Counted from the first letter of the stretch, positions 45,519-54,875 are shown. The stretch: DNA of 64,000 nucleotides from Alteromonas mediterranea DE (GCF_000020585.3 NC_011138.3:783562-847561); one strand, 5' to 3'. Made by a program: numbers and translations. The notes: generated by a model from the sequence alone, not told the origin.

Positions 45519-46277
45519 ATGAAGCTTATCAATGCCTTGCTTGTAGCTGGTGCGCTTAGCGCGACACCCGTGCTTGCACAAGACGATGAAGTCTTAAAAC
45601 CCGTTGTCGATGAGGCAGCGAAAATAAACGAATCAGCAGCGAAGTCGCAAGAAAAAATCAACGGCATTACTGACCAGATTGACAGCAAACTTCAACAGTT
45701 CAAAACATTGATGAAAGAAATCGAAGGTCTTGAGGTTTATAACACTCAGCTTCGTAAGCAAATCAATAACCAAGAACAAGAAATGGCAGACCTAAACGCT
45801 GCTATTGATGAAGTGTCTGTTGTTGAGCGTCAAATCACGCCACTCATGATGCGTATGATTGACGGTTTAGAGCAGTTCGTTGAACTAGACGTTCCTTTTC
45901 TTCCAGAAGAGCGCGCGAATCGCGTAGCTGACCTTCGCGCCATGATGGACCGTGCCGACGTTGCTGCGTCTGAAAAATTCCGTCGCGTAATGGAAGCTTA
46001 CCAAGTAGAGATGGACTACGGCCGCACAATGGAAGCGTACAGCGGTATTCATTCAATTAACGGTCAAGAGCGTGATGTTGAATTCCTACGCCTTGGTCGT
46101 ACAGCGCTAATTTATCAAACACGCGATGCGAGCATGCAGGGTGTTTGGAACAAGCAAACCCGTCAGTGGGAAGAGCTTGATAGCAGCTATCGTACACAAA
46201 TTACAAAAGGTCTGCGCATGGCGAAGAAGCAACTTGCACCAGACTTGCTAATGCTGCCAGTGGCAATTACAGACTAA
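45519..46277 (+). CDS. DUF3450 periplasmic coiled-coil protein
   Basis: A protein of 252 residues with a signal peptide (MKLINALLVAGALSATPVLAQ). A long helical coiled coil runs from about 25 to 110 (INGITDQIDSKLQQFKTL, NTQLRKQINNQEQEMADLN). The C-terminal region has FLPEERANRVADLRAMMDRADV and the conserved GRTALIYQTRD. This is the DUF3450 family, regularly the first gene of TtpC-type TonB operons. Its role is not established; a structural spacer or partner of TtpC is plausible. It ends 13 bases before the TtpC-like gene and starts behind a Pho-like promoter. Confidence 0.88.
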   Translation: MKLINALLVAGALSATPVLAQDDEVLKPVVDEAAKINESAAKSQEKINGITDQIDSKLQQFKTLMKEIEGLEVYNTQLRKQINNQEQEMADLNAAIDEVSVVERQITPLMMRMIDGLEQFVELDVPFLPEERANRVADLRAMMDRADVAASEKFRRVMEAYQVEMDYGRTMEAYSGIHSINGQERDVEFLRLGRTALIYQTRDASMQGVWNKQTRQWEELDSSYRTQITKGLRMAKKQLAPDLLMLPVAITD

Positions 46278-46290
46278 GAGGTTGATGAGA

Positions 46291-47655
46291 ATGTTTAACA
46301 CAGTAAAACGTATCGCTGTTGGTCTAGCAGCCCTTAGCATCAGCGTTGGTGCTTTCGCACAAAGCGACCGTGCAATGGACTTAGACGCACTTCTTAAGCA
46401 ACTAGAAGAAGGTCAGTTTGCACAGTCACAACAAAACAAACAGCGCGAGCGCGACTTCCAAGCGCAACGTGCAGAGCAAGATCGCATTCTTCGCGAAACG
46501 CGTCAGCAGCGCGATCAAATGTTAGCGCAGTCTGAGCAGCTTGAAACTCAATTCGAAGAAAACGAATTTAAACTGGCTGACTTAAACGGTGCACTAGACA
46601 CCCGTCTAGGTTCACTAAAAGAACTATTCGGTGTGTTGCAGCAAATTGCTGGTGACACGAAAAATAAATTCTACAACTCGGTTATTTCAGCCCAAATCCC
46701 AGGCCGCTCTGATTTCTTGGATCAGATGGCACAGGACATGGGTTCAAGCTCTAAGCTTGCTTCAATTGAAGAAATTGAGCGCGTGTGGTTCGAAATGCAG
46801 CGTGAAATGACGGAATCAGGCAAGGTGACGACCTTTACCACTGACGTTGTTGAAGCAGGCGGCGAGAAAGTGAACAAATCTGTAGTACGTGTAGGTCCGT
46901 TCGCGCTAGTTGCCGACGGTAAATACCTAGACTACAACGGTGTAACAGGCACAGTGTCTGAACTAGTGCGCCAGCCAGCTGACCGTTACAACGATTCTGC
47001 GGCAGAGCTTCAAGCATCAAATGGTGAGCTAGTCCAGTTCGGTATCGACCCAACAGGAGGGTCTATCCTAGGTCTTCTTGTTCAAGCGCCTAATCTTAAA
47101 GAGCGTGTAGAGCAGGGCGGTGTAGTTGGATATATCATCCTTATCGTTGGTGCGTTCGGCTTATTACTTGCACTTGAGCGCCTAGTAACCCTTACGCTAA
47201 CGCGCATGAAAGTGAACAAGCAGCTTAAGAGCAAAGAAGTAAACACAAACAACCCGCTTGGCCGTGTACTTAAAGTACGTGACCAGTATCCAAACGCAGA
47301 TGTAGAAGCGCTAGAGCTTCACCTTACTGAAGCGATTTTGGGCGAAGTACCTAAGCTAGGTCGCAACCTAACTATCATCAAGATTATCTCTGTGGTAGCA
47401 CCGCTTATGGGTCTACTAGGTACAGTAACCGGTATGATTAACACCTTCCAAGCGATTACCTTGTTCGGTACAGGTGACCCGAAACTAATGGCTGGTGGTA
47501 TTTCAACAGCACTTGTAACAACAGTACTAGGTCTTGTTGTAGCGATTCCGATGACACTGCTTTATGCAATGCTAAACACACGTTCTAAGAACATTGTGTA
47601 CATCCTACAAGAACAGGCGTCTGGCGTAATTGCAGAGCGCGCTGAGCGAGGCTAA
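46291..47655 (+). CDS. ttpC: TtpC-like extended ExbB/MotA/TolQ proton-channel protein
   Basis: About 454 residues. The start MFNTVKRIAVGLAAL at 46291 has AAGAGG 9 bases upstream; ATG at 46285 is possible. A signal peptide (to about 24) is followed by a periplasmic coiled coil (about 30-110, rich in Gln and Arg) and a globular region to about 260. The ExbB-type channel then has helices GYIILIVGAFGLLLALERLV, VVAPLMGLLGTVTGMINTF and ALVTTVLGLVVAIPMTLL. This layout matches TtpC, the fourth protein essential to TonB2 systems of Vibrio. It is followed by a second, short ExbB after 2 bases. Confidence 0.92.
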   Translation: MFNTVKRIAVGLAALSISVGAFAQSDRAMDLDALLKQLEEGQFAQSQQNKQRERDFQAQRAEQDRILRETRQQRDQMLAQSEQLETQFEENEFKLADLNGALDTRLGSLKELFGVLQQIAGDTKNKFYNSVISAQIPGRSDFLDQMAQDMGSSSKLASIEEIERVWFEMQREMTESGKVTTFTTDVVEAGGEKVNKSVVRVGPFALVADGKYLDYNGVTGTVSELVRQPADRYNDSAAELQASNGELVQFGIDPTGGSILGLLVQAPNLKERVEQGGVVGYIILIVGAFGLLLALERLVTLTLTRMKVNKQLKSKEVNTNNPLGRVLKVRDQYPNADVEALELHLTEAILGEVPKLGRNLTIIKIISVVAPLMGLLGTVTGMINTFQAITLFGTGDPKLMAGGISTALVTTVLGLVVAIPMTLLYAMLNTRSKNIVYILQEQASGVIAERAERG

Positions 47656-47657
47656 TC

Positions 47658-48176
47658 ATGATCGAGTTTCTAGAAGCAATTCGCGACTTCACAGAAACAG
47701 GTGGCCAGGTTCTCCTGGTCATCGGTCTGCTGATATTCGTTATGTGGCTTTTGATCCTCGAGCGTGCGATGTATCTGATGGTTTGGCACAAGCAGGCCAA
47801 GAAAGAAGCGATAGCAATGTGGACTGCACGTGCAGATCGCTCTTCTTGGTTCGCTGAACAAGTTCGTCAGAAAACGATTTCACAGTTAACCATGCGCCTT
47901 AACGGCAGCATCCCCATTATCCAGTCACTGGTTGCGCTTTGTCCGCTACTGGGCTTGATGGGAACGGTTACCGGTATGATTGAAGTGTTCGATGTAATGG
48001 CGATTGCGGGTTCAGGTAATGCCCGCTCAATGGCGTCAGGTGTATCGAAAGCTACTATCCCGACAATGGCGGGCATGGTTGGCGCACTCTCAGGCGTATT
48101 CGCCGCTACCTGGTTAACTCGTATGGTGAAATCTGAACGCACGCATCTTGAGGATGCATTGATTATTCAACGTTAA
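47658..48176 (+). CDS. exbB: ExbB-type proton channel protein
   Basis: A protein of 172 residues of the MotA/TolQ/ExbB family in the short TonB2-type form. Three membrane helices are seen: VLLVIGLLIFVMWLLILERA, ALCPLLGLMGTVTGMIEVFD and ATIPTMAGMVGALSGVFAAT. It forms the pentameric channel around ExbD. It is 2 bases after ttpC and 32 bases before exbD. Confidence 0.95.
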   Translation: MIEFLEAIRDFTETGGQVLLVIGLLIFVMWLLILERAMYLMVWHKQAKKEAIAMWTARADRSSWFAEQVRQKTISQLTMRLNGSIPIIQSLVALCPLLGLMGTVTGMIEVFDVMAIAGSGNARSMASGVSKATIPTMAGMVGALSGVFAATWLTRMVKSERTHLEDALIIQR

Positions 48177-48208
48177 TGCTAGTTAAGCGTTAAGGTAAGG
48201 TATTTATT

Positions 48209-48616
48209 ATGAAGCAGCACTTTCAAAACCTAGTCGATGAGGAAGAAGCAAACATCGACATGACGCCCATGCTGGACGTTGTATTTATCATGTTGATCTT
48301 CTTTATCGTGACTGCGTCATTTGTGAAAGAAGCCGGTATTGATGTTAACCGTCCAGAAGCAGCCACGGCTGTGAAAAAGGATCGCGCCAACATTCTTATC
48401 GCTATTTCAGATAAAGGCGAAATTTGGATTAACAAACGCCGCATCGACGTTCGTGCAGTACAGGCGAACATTGAGCGTCTGCACGCTGAGAACCCTCAGG
48501 GAACTGTTGTTATTCAGGCTGACAAAAAGGCCACAACAGAAACCTTGATCAAGGTTATGGACGCGTCGCGAGCCGCCGGCGTTTACGATGTTTCGATTGC
48601 AGCCCAAGAGCAATAA
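48209..48616 (+). CDS. exbD: ExbD biopolymer transport protein
   Basis: A protein of 135 residues with a single N-terminal helix (DVVFIMLIFFIVTASFV) carrying the essential proton-relay Asp23 in TPMLDVVF. The periplasmic domain ends with VIQADKKATTETLIKVMDAS. It couples proton flow through ExbB to TonB motion. AAGGTAAGG precedes the start. It is separated from tonB by only 3 bases. Confidence 0.95.
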   Translation: MKQHFQNLVDEEEANIDMTPMLDVVFIMLIFFIVTASFVKEAGIDVNRPEAATAVKKDRANILIAISDKGEIWINKRRIDVRAVQANIERLHAENPQGTVVIQADKKATTETLIKVMDASRAAGVYDVSIAAQEQ

Positions 48617-48619
48617 ATC

Positions 48620-49228
48620 ATGCCACGATATTTAATCGCATTTGTTATTTCCCTTGCGATCACGTTAGGCCTGTTCTTCTTGATGCAATCGCTTATCAAG
48701 ATGGGTGGCAGCGCCTTAACTGAACCGCCCAAGGGAAGCGTGCTTGACTTTGTAAGGGTTAAGCAGGACGAGCAGGTTGAGAAAAAAGATCGTAAGCCGA
48801 AGAAGCCACCTAAGCCAAAAGAGCCACCTCCGCCAATGGAGCAACCTCAAATGGACTCGCCTTCTCCTGATGCAGAAGGTACGTCGATGGACTTTGGTGC
48901 CGAAGTGGGAGACGACATCTCTTTAGATGGGGGCTTAGCCCTTGAGTCAGGCGACGGTGAATACCTTCCAATCGTTAAAGTTGCGCCGGTATACCCACGA
49001 CGTGCACTTCAGCGCGGTATCGAAGGCTTCGTTATTGTGGAATTTACAGTAACTAAGCAAGGTGCGGTGCGCGACCCCATTGTTGTAGAAGCGAACCCAG
49101 AAGGTATATTCGAACAAGCGGCCATTGACGCTGCAATGAAGTTCAAATATAAACCTCGTGTGGTAAATGGCGAAGCAACAGAGGTTTCTGGTGTGCAAAA
49201 CCGTATTACGTTCCAAATTGACGGGTAA
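48620..49228 (+). CDS. tonB: TonB energy transducer, TonB2-like
   Basis: A protein of 202 residues. An N-terminal anchor helix (LIAFVISLAITLGLFFLM) is followed by a Lys-Pro-rich periplasmic spacer (about 55-75, KKPPKPKEPPPP) and the C-terminal TonB domain from about 112, containing YPRRALQRGIEGFVIVEFTV and KFKYKPRVVNGEA, then VQNRITFQI. The short length is typical of the TonB2 class. It should contact the TonB box of the receptor encoded upstream and possibly other receptors. Confidence 0.95.
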   Translation: MPRYLIAFVISLAITLGLFFLMQSLIKMGGSALTEPPKGSVLDFVRVKQDEQVEKKDRKPKKPPKPKEPPPPMEQPQMDSPSPDAEGTSMDFGAEVGDDISLDGGLALESGDGEYLPIVKVAPVYPRRALQRGIEGFVIVEFTVTKQGAVRDPIVVEANPEGIFEQAAIDAAMKFKYKPRVVNGEATEVSGVQNRITFQIDG

Positions 49229-49234
49229 CAGAAC

Positions 49235-50560
49235 ATGATGAAAAAACAGACGAATACATTGCTTAGTGCACTGGCGTTTGCATTTGCATCGGCCACGGTA
49301 TCTGTACCTAGCATGTTGGTTGCCACAGACGCTGTTGCGCAAGAGCAAAAAGCGAGCGAGAAGAAAACCCGTCGCGTACCTACGCTGCGCGGTAAGGTTT
49401 ACGAGCAGCTAGCGCGCGCGCAAACGGCAGCGGATGAAGCGGGTAACGTTGAAGAAGCTATCGCTATTTTGAAAGAAGTAGAAGATAAGTCTGACTCAAT
49501 GAACGCCTACGAAAAAGCCATGATGTACAACTTTTTCGGCTTCATTTATTACAATAATGAAGACTACGCTAAAGCGCTGGAATCATTTGCCAAAGTGGTA
49601 GAGCAGCAGCCTATTCCTGAAAAGTTTGAAATGACCACACTTTTCAGTTTGGCGCAGCTTAACCTAATGCAGGGTAATTACGACGAAACCATCACCTATT
49701 TGGAGCGTTGGGAAAGTCTAAACACCGGTCCAGTACCTGTAAAAAACAAGGTGATAAAGGCCCAAGCGTACTATCAAAATAAACAGTACGACGAAGCGGC
49801 AATGTGGATTTCTGAAGCCGTTGCTGATCACGAAGCAGAAGGCATGATCCCTGATGAAGGTTGGTTAATTCTTCAACGTGCTATTTTCTATGAACTAAAG
49901 CAGCCTCAAAAGGTTAAAGACGTTCTTATTAAAATGGTGAAGTTGTTTGACGAACCTAAGTATTGGATCCAGCTAGCCGGTATGTACGGTGAGCTAGGTG
50001 AAGAGCGCAAGCAATTGGCTATCATGGAAACCGCTTATCAGCGTGGTTTTGTTAATACGTCAGCTGACGTGTTCAACATGGCGCAGCTTTATTACTATCA
50101 CCGTGTACCTTATAAAGGTGCTAAGTTGATGGAACAAGCGATGAACGATGGTGTGCTTGAGAAAAACTTGCGCAACCTTAAGTTCTTAGGACAAAGCTGG
50201 TCACTTGCTAAAGAGCAAGACAAAGCAATTCCAGTAATGATGCAAGCGGCTGAACTGTCTGAAGATGGCGAGCTAGACGCGCAGTTAGCGCAAATTCTTC
50301 TTAATGAAGAGCGTTTTGATGACGCAATAGCAGCGGCTGATCGAGCGGTTGAAAAAGGTGACTTAAGAAACCCTGGTTTGGTTCACTTGATTAAAGGCAT
50401 GGCGCTGTATAATAAAAAGCAGTATGCACTTGCGCTAAATCAGCTTGCAGAAGCGGAAAAGCATCAGAAAAGCCGTGCTATGGCACAGCAGTGGAAACAG
50501 TTTGTTCAAGGCGAAAAGCGCCAAGCTGACGCACTGGCTTCCGAGCTAGGTGCAAGTTAA
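49235..50560 (+). CDS. TPR-repeat periplasmic protein of the TonB operon
   Basis: A protein of 441 residues with a signal peptide ending near ATDAVAQ. Helical tetratricopeptide-like repeats cover most of the protein, for example AYEKAMMYNFFGFIYYNNED (near 88), FSLAQLNLMQGNYDETITYL and YYQNKQYDEAAMWISEAV, with further repeats in the C-terminal third (NEERFDDAIAAADRAVEKG). It starts 6 bases after tonB. TPR proteins conserved at this place in marine TonB2-type operons are thought to help assembly or receptor contact; the precise role is not known. A terminator closes the operon. Confidence 0.88.
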   Translation: MMKKQTNTLLSALAFAFASATVSVPSMLVATDAVAQEQKASEKKTRRVPTLRGKVYEQLARAQTAADEAGNVEEAIAILKEVEDKSDSMNAYEKAMMYNFFGFIYYNNEDYAKALESFAKVVEQQPIPEKFEMTTLFSLAQLNLMQGNYDETITYLERWESLNTGPVPVKNKVIKAQAYYQNKQYDEAAMWISEAVADHEAEGMIPDEGWLILQRAIFYELKQPQKVKDVLIKMVKLFDEPKYWIQLAGMYGELGEERKQLAIMETAYQRGFVNTSADVFNMAQLYYYHRVPYKGAKLMEQAMNDGVLEKNLRNLKFLGQSWSLAKEQDKAIPVMMQAAELSEDGELDAQLAQILLNEERFDDAIAAADRAVEKGDLRNPGLVHLIKGMALYNKKQYALALNQLAEAEKHQKSRAMAQQWKQFVQGEKRQADALASELGAS

Positions 50561-50584
50561 ACCGTGAGCTAAAGCTTCACACGA

Positions 50585-50616
50585 TAAAAAGGGTCGAGAA
50601 TTCGACCCTTTTTTCT
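50585..50616. terminator. Bidirectional terminator between TPR and HD-GYP genes
   Basis: AAAAAGGGTCGA-GAAT-TCGACCCTTTTTT is a strong symmetrical stem-loop between convergent operons. Confidence 0.92.
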
Positions 50617-50688
50617 TGCCGTTGACCCGTCCTAAATTAGCGTTGATACTTAATGTAAAGTTTGCTGGGTGATTAACTATCTTTCCTG

Positions 50689-51765
50689 TTAAAGCAAGCT
50701 GCCTATCGATATCATCGACCCCTCTGCCTCTAACGCATTCCAGTAACGTTTAGTTTCGATAATTTCTTCTTTAATTGATAAAAAACAGTCGACTAGGTCT
50801 GGGTCAAAATGGTCTCCGGCACCATTTGTTAAATGTGCAAACGCTTCATCGTCAGTCCATGCTTTCTTATAAGGGCGTTGCATGGTTAGTGCGTCGAACA
50901 CATCCGCAATTGCAACAATACGCGCACTTTCGGGAATCTCTTCGCCAGTTAATCCTTCTGGATAACCTGTACCGTTCCATTTTTCATGGTGACATAGGGC
51001 TATTTCGGCGGCGAGGTTAAAAAGCGGGGTTTCACATTGAGAAAGAATTTTATGCCCTATTTGTGCGTGGGTTCGCATTACTTCCATTTCGCTGTTTGTT
51101 AGCCGGCGTGGGGCTTTCAAAATGGAATCGGGTATACCAATTTTCCCGGTGTCATGCATAGGAGCGGCTTGCGCAAGCAAACATGCATCGTTATAAGACC
51201 ACCCCGATGCAATAGCTAAACATTTACTGTAAGCCGCCATTCGCCAAATGTGGTGCCCGGTGTCCGTATCATTGTAATGCCCTGCTGTTGCCAACATGGT
51301 AATGGCGCTCTGTTGACTTCTCGTTAGCTCTTCTGTGCGCGCGACTACAAGGTTTTCAGTTGTCTGCATTTGGTGCGCAAGGCTAGTGTGAGTTTTAACT
51401 CGGGCTAGCGCAATACTGGGGGAAACGGGCTTAGTGATATAGTCGACCGCACCTAACTCAAAACCCTTTTCTTCGTTCTCGCCTTGACTTAGCGCGGTTA
51501 CAAAAATAACGGGTATACGGCTCAATAGTTTATCCGACTTAAGCTGCCTACAGACTTCAAACCCGTCCATTCCCGGCATCATAATATCTAGCAGAATAAG
51601 ATCGGGCGTGAACTGCTGCGTTATTTTCAGAGCGATGGCGCCAGATGGTGCTACTTTAACGTCATAAAAAGGGCCAAGAATTCCAAGTAAAATATCGATA
51701 TTTGCCGGCTCGTCGTCAACAACGAGAATACTAAATCTATGTTTTGTTTTATTCTGTTCGGTCAT
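50689..51765 (-). CDS. Response regulator with HD-GYP c-di-GMP phosphodiesterase domain
   Basis: About 358 residues from MTEQNKTKHRF; an ATG four codons upstream is also possible. The receiver domain has DDEP and the phospho-acceptor Asp60 (LILLDIMMPGMDG) with TKPVSP as the Lys motif. A short coiled linker precedes a complete HD-GYP domain: DTDTGHHIWRM, the HD pair in PMHDTGKIGIPD, THAQIGHKIL, CHHEKWNGTGYPEG (HHE and GYP motifs), and IADVFDALTM. All metal-site residues look intact, so hydrolysis of cyclic di-GMP is expected. It overlaps the end of the hybrid kinase gene by 17 bases, so the kinase is the probable partner. Confidence 0.93.
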   Translation of the reverse strand: MTEQNKTKHRFSILVVDDEPANIDILLGILGPFYDVKVAPSGAIALKITQQFTPDLILLDIMMPGMDGFEVCRQLKSDKLLSRIPVIFVTALSQGENEEKGFELGAVDYITKPVSPSIALARVKTHTSLAHQMQTTENLVVARTEELTRSQQSAITMLATAGHYNDTDTGHHIWRMAAYSKCLAIASGWSYNDACLLAQAAPMHDTGKIGIPDSILKAPRRLTNSEMEVMRTHAQIGHKILSQCETPLFNLAAEIALCHHEKWNGTGYPEGLTGEEIPESARIVAIADVFDALTMQRPYKKAWTDDEAFAHLTNGAGDHFDPDLVDCFLSIKEEIIETKRYWNALEAEGSMISIGSLL

Positions 51766-54637
51766 TATTAATTTCATCTATCAGTGATTGCGCTACGACC
51801 AAAGCCCCTTCAAAATCATATATAGAGGCAAGCTTTTTCAATTGATTCAACGTATGTGAATGACCCAGCCCGAAGTGGCGAGCTGCAAGCGCTGTTATTA
51901 ACTCAAGTGCCCTAGCATCGTAGGCTTCAAGGGCCTGTTTTACCTCTTTTAAAGAAGAGCGTAGTGATGCATTGTCCACATCGCTGTTTTCATTACACTC
52001 ATTGCCCACGTCACTTTTATCAATAGTATGAGCAATTAAGCGAAGTGTTGCATCTAGCTCGAAGGAGATGTCTGAAATGTGCTTTGCGTTGATAGTATCA
52101 GGCCTCTGCTTCGCCTCCATAAAACGATGTAAACACCGTTCTAATGTTGTTGCTCCTATTTTCTGGGCGTCAGCAAGTAATTCGGTTAATAGCTGACTGG
52201 TGTGTGTCGGTTCGTGAAAAATATTGAGTAAATTAGACATTACGCTACGCTGGCTATAAGTATCGTAAAAAGACAGCAGTGAGGCGATAAATGCGTCTGT
52301 CTCGCTTGGCGGGGTAATTTCCATGTATCCGGCGTGTATGTGAATATCGATTGTGTGTACAATCTCGTCTGCGGTTGCGGGCTTTACTAAGTGATGACAC
52401 ATGCCGGCAGATAACGCTTTTTCAGACGCTTCATTCGTTTCATCCGCGCTCAACGCAATGATTGGGGTATAACACCCTTCTTTATGTGTAAGCGTTTCAG
52501 CGATGTCATAACCTGTTATGCCTGGAAGGTGGCAGTCCAGCAATATAGCGTCAAATGTATTCGATTTGCAGAGCGCTAACGCCAGCTCGCCAGTCATCGC
52601 CGTTACCACGTTGACGCCTAAATCTTTCAGTATCTGCTGACTTATTTCAACGCTAATTAAGTCGTCATCGACCACTAACACGCGCTTATTCAATAGGCGC
52701 TTAGTTCGCCACTTTTTACTTTCCAGCCCTTCACTCGTTTTTTTGTTCGTCGACGCATGCAGCGGAGACAAAGCGGAAATAAGTTCACCTTCCGTGAAGG
52801 GAAGCTCGATAATCCGAATATTTTTAGAGAGGGATGTTCCGATTCGCTTTTGCACTTCTTCTTTGCTAAACGGACTTATTAGCACATTGCAGTTTAGCTC
52901 GTGGTATTCACCAAACTGGACATGACGTAAAAAGCTTTTCCAGCTGGACTCATCGACAGGTAAAAAAACAATGCTAAAGTCTGCTTGTTTAGGTAGAAGG
53001 TTCTCATTTGGGTCAGCTATGAGGCAGTGAATATTGAACCTTTGTAACGTTTGACAAAGGATTTGACAGCCTTGTTCTACGCTTTTATGTGTTTGAATAC
53101 AAAGTACTTCAGAAGGGATGGACACAGGAAGAAGAGAGTCGCTTGGTTCAGTGTCTTCAATACAAATTGGCAGTGAAAATGCAAAATTAGTCCCTTCGTT
53201 AACCTTACTTTCAATGGTTAGTTCGCCACCCATTAGCTCAACGAGTCGTTTACAAATAGCAAGTCCTAACCCTGTACCGCCAAACTTTCTCGAGATTGAT
53301 GCGTCTGCTTGTTCAAAAGCATTGAATAATTTGGTTTTACCTGTATCGCTAATGCCCATGCCGGTATCGCTTACGCTAAAACCGAGCTCGTTACCACGCT
53401 TATCAATTTTAAGCAAAACATGGCCTGTTTCTGTGAACTTGATGGCGTTACTCAAAAGGTTGAGCAAAACTTGGTAGATTTTCTCGCTATCACCACTGCA
53501 CCGTATCTTGGTACTGCATCGAATATCGAAAAGAAGCTGAAGCTGCTTTTGTTGTGCCTTTACCTGAAATACTTGAGCCAGTTTATCTATGGTTTTCGTA
53601 AGAGTGAAAGGCTCGTCAAGAATGTCTATTTTATTGGCTTCAACTTTGGAGAAATCCAAGATGCTATTCATTAACTCAAGCAGCGCGTTAGAGCTTTTCT
53701 GGACTTTTTCTAAATATTGCTGGCGTTGGTCGTTATCCTGAGTCTCTAACGCCAAGTGCGTTAGACCGATTATTGCGTTCATCGGTGTTCTGATCTCGTG
53801 ACTCATGGTAGCGAGAAAATCAGTTTTCGCTTTATTCGCACTTTGTGCTTCGTCATACGCCTTCTGTAGCTTATGCTCAATCGCTTTTTGACTGCTTATA
53901 TCGTTGAAAACACCTACGTGCCCATCGGGTTTACCTTCGTTGTTAAGTAGTGGTACTGCTACAATGGAGATGGGAAACAGTCTCCCTCGTTTGTCGGTAA
54001 AAAAATCTTCGTAGGAAGTATATGATTTCCCGTCGCGTATAGTGAGATTAACGGGGCATTGCTCTCTTTTAAGAAGGGTGCCGTCGCCTTTTTGATAGTG
54101 AACCGTATCGTGAAAACGGCGGTCTTGAAGTTCTTCTAACGTCCAACCTAGTAATCGAGAAGCGGCCGGGTTGAGAAACTGGGTCTTGCCCTCTGCGTTT
54201 ACGGCGTAAACCCCTTCGCCGATGCTATCGGTGATGCTGCGGTAAAATGCTCGTCCTTCAGATAAGCTTTTCTCTAAACGCTTTTGCTGGGAAATGTCGG
54301 TAGCGATTACGATAAGGTGATCGACAAGAGGGGCTTTCTTTACAACAGGTACGACGGTGGCAAACACAAACCAAGGTTCGCCCGTTTTTCTTAAGCTGTG
54401 TACTTCGCCTTGCCAAATATTCCCTAAGGCAAGAGCGCTAAAAATTGCGCTTATATCTGAATTTGAAATGTTAGTAATATCGAAGGCTGTAATGTATTTA
54501 CCAACAATTTCATGTTCTGCAAACCCTGAAAGTTCGCTACACTTTTCATTAGCGCTAAGAATTTTACCTTTTACATCCATGGTGACGACCATGCCATGTT
54601 TGTCCATGGCTTGTCGCTGCAGTAGCATAGCGTTCAT
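51749..54637 (-). CDS. PAS hybrid sensor histidine kinase with receiver domain
   Basis: A protein of 962 residues without membrane helices, so a cytoplasmic sensor. Two PAS domains (about 10-125 and 130-250; SFYRSITDSIGEGVYAVN-type start of the second) are followed by a short coiled coil. The dimerisation domain has FLATMSHEIRTPMNAIIGLT. The ATPase domain has NLLSNAIKFTETG, SDTGMGIS and GTGLGLAICKRL. A degenerate receiver-like region lies at about 510-635, and a true receiver with LVVDDD and LLDCHLPG (Asp near 700) comes next. The C-terminal 170 residues are helical and resemble an HPt domain (KIGATTLERCL), but the phospho-accepting His appears to be replaced by Thr. It overlaps the HD-GYP gene. 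Confidence 0.9.
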   Translation of the reverse strand: MNAMLLQRQAMDKHGMVVTMDVKGKILSANEKCSELSGFAEHEIVGKYITAFDITNISNSDISAIFSALALGNIWQGEVHSLRKTGEPWFVFATVVPVVKKAPLVDHLIVIATDISQQKRLEKSLSEGRAFYRSITDSIGEGVYAVNAEGKTQFLNPAASRLLGWTLEELQDRRFHDTVHYQKGDGTLLKREQCPVNLTIRDGKSYTSYEDFFTDKRGRLFPISIVAVPLLNNEGKPDGHVGVFNDISSQKAIEHKLQKAYDEAQSANKAKTDFLATMSHEIRTPMNAIIGLTHLALETQDNDQRQQYLEKVQKSSNALLELMNSILDFSKVEANKIDILDEPFTLTKTIDKLAQVFQVKAQQKQLQLLFDIRCSTKIRCSGDSEKIYQVLLNLLSNAIKFTETGHVLLKIDKRGNELGFSVSDTGMGISDTGKTKLFNAFEQADASISRKFGGTGLGLAICKRLVELMGGELTIESKVNEGTNFAFSLPICIEDTEPSDSLLPVSIPSEVLCIQTHKSVEQGCQILCQTLQRFNIHCLIADPNENLLPKQADFSIVFLPVDESSWKSFLRHVQFGEYHELNCNVLISPFSKEEVQKRIGTSLSKNIRIIELPFTEGELISALSPLHASTNKKTSEGLESKKWRTKRLLNKRVLVVDDDLISVEISQQILKDLGVNVVTAMTGELALALCKSNTFDAILLDCHLPGITGYDIAETLTHKEGCYTPIIALSADETNEASEKALSAGMCHHLVKPATADEIVHTIDIHIHAGYMEITPPSETDAFIASLLSFYDTYSQRSVMSNLLNIFHEPTHTSQLLTELLADAQKIGATTLERCLHRFMEAKQRPDTINAKHISDISFELDATLRLIAHTIDKSDVGNECNENSDVDNASLRSSLKEVKQALEAYDARALELITALAARHFGLGHSHTLNQLKKLASIYDFEGALVVAQSLIDEINNDRTE

Positions 54638-54819
54638 AGTTCGATCCCTTTAAAGGGACGTCTTATAAAGCGAGTGGTTCGGTACTTGTTGACTGAGAAT
54701 GTCATAAATTGCATAAGTGCAACGAAAGTGAAAAGTGTAAGGTTAAGTTTTAGCCAGAACTAAAACTTTTTCAATAAGCTAAGCTTATTCTTTGGTAGCA
54801 ATAATCTGATTTTTATGTG

Positions 54820-54852
54820 AAAAACGCATAGGAAGTTATCACTATGCGTTTT
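54820..54852 (-). terminator. Terminator after the acyl-CoA ligase gene
   Basis: AAAACGCATAG and CTATGCGTTTT form an 11-bp perfect stem with a 10-base loop; on the minus strand it is followed by a T-run. It lies 24 bases past the ligase stop. Confidence 0.8.
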
Positions 54853-54875
54853 CTGATTACTTCTCTCTTCTAAGC

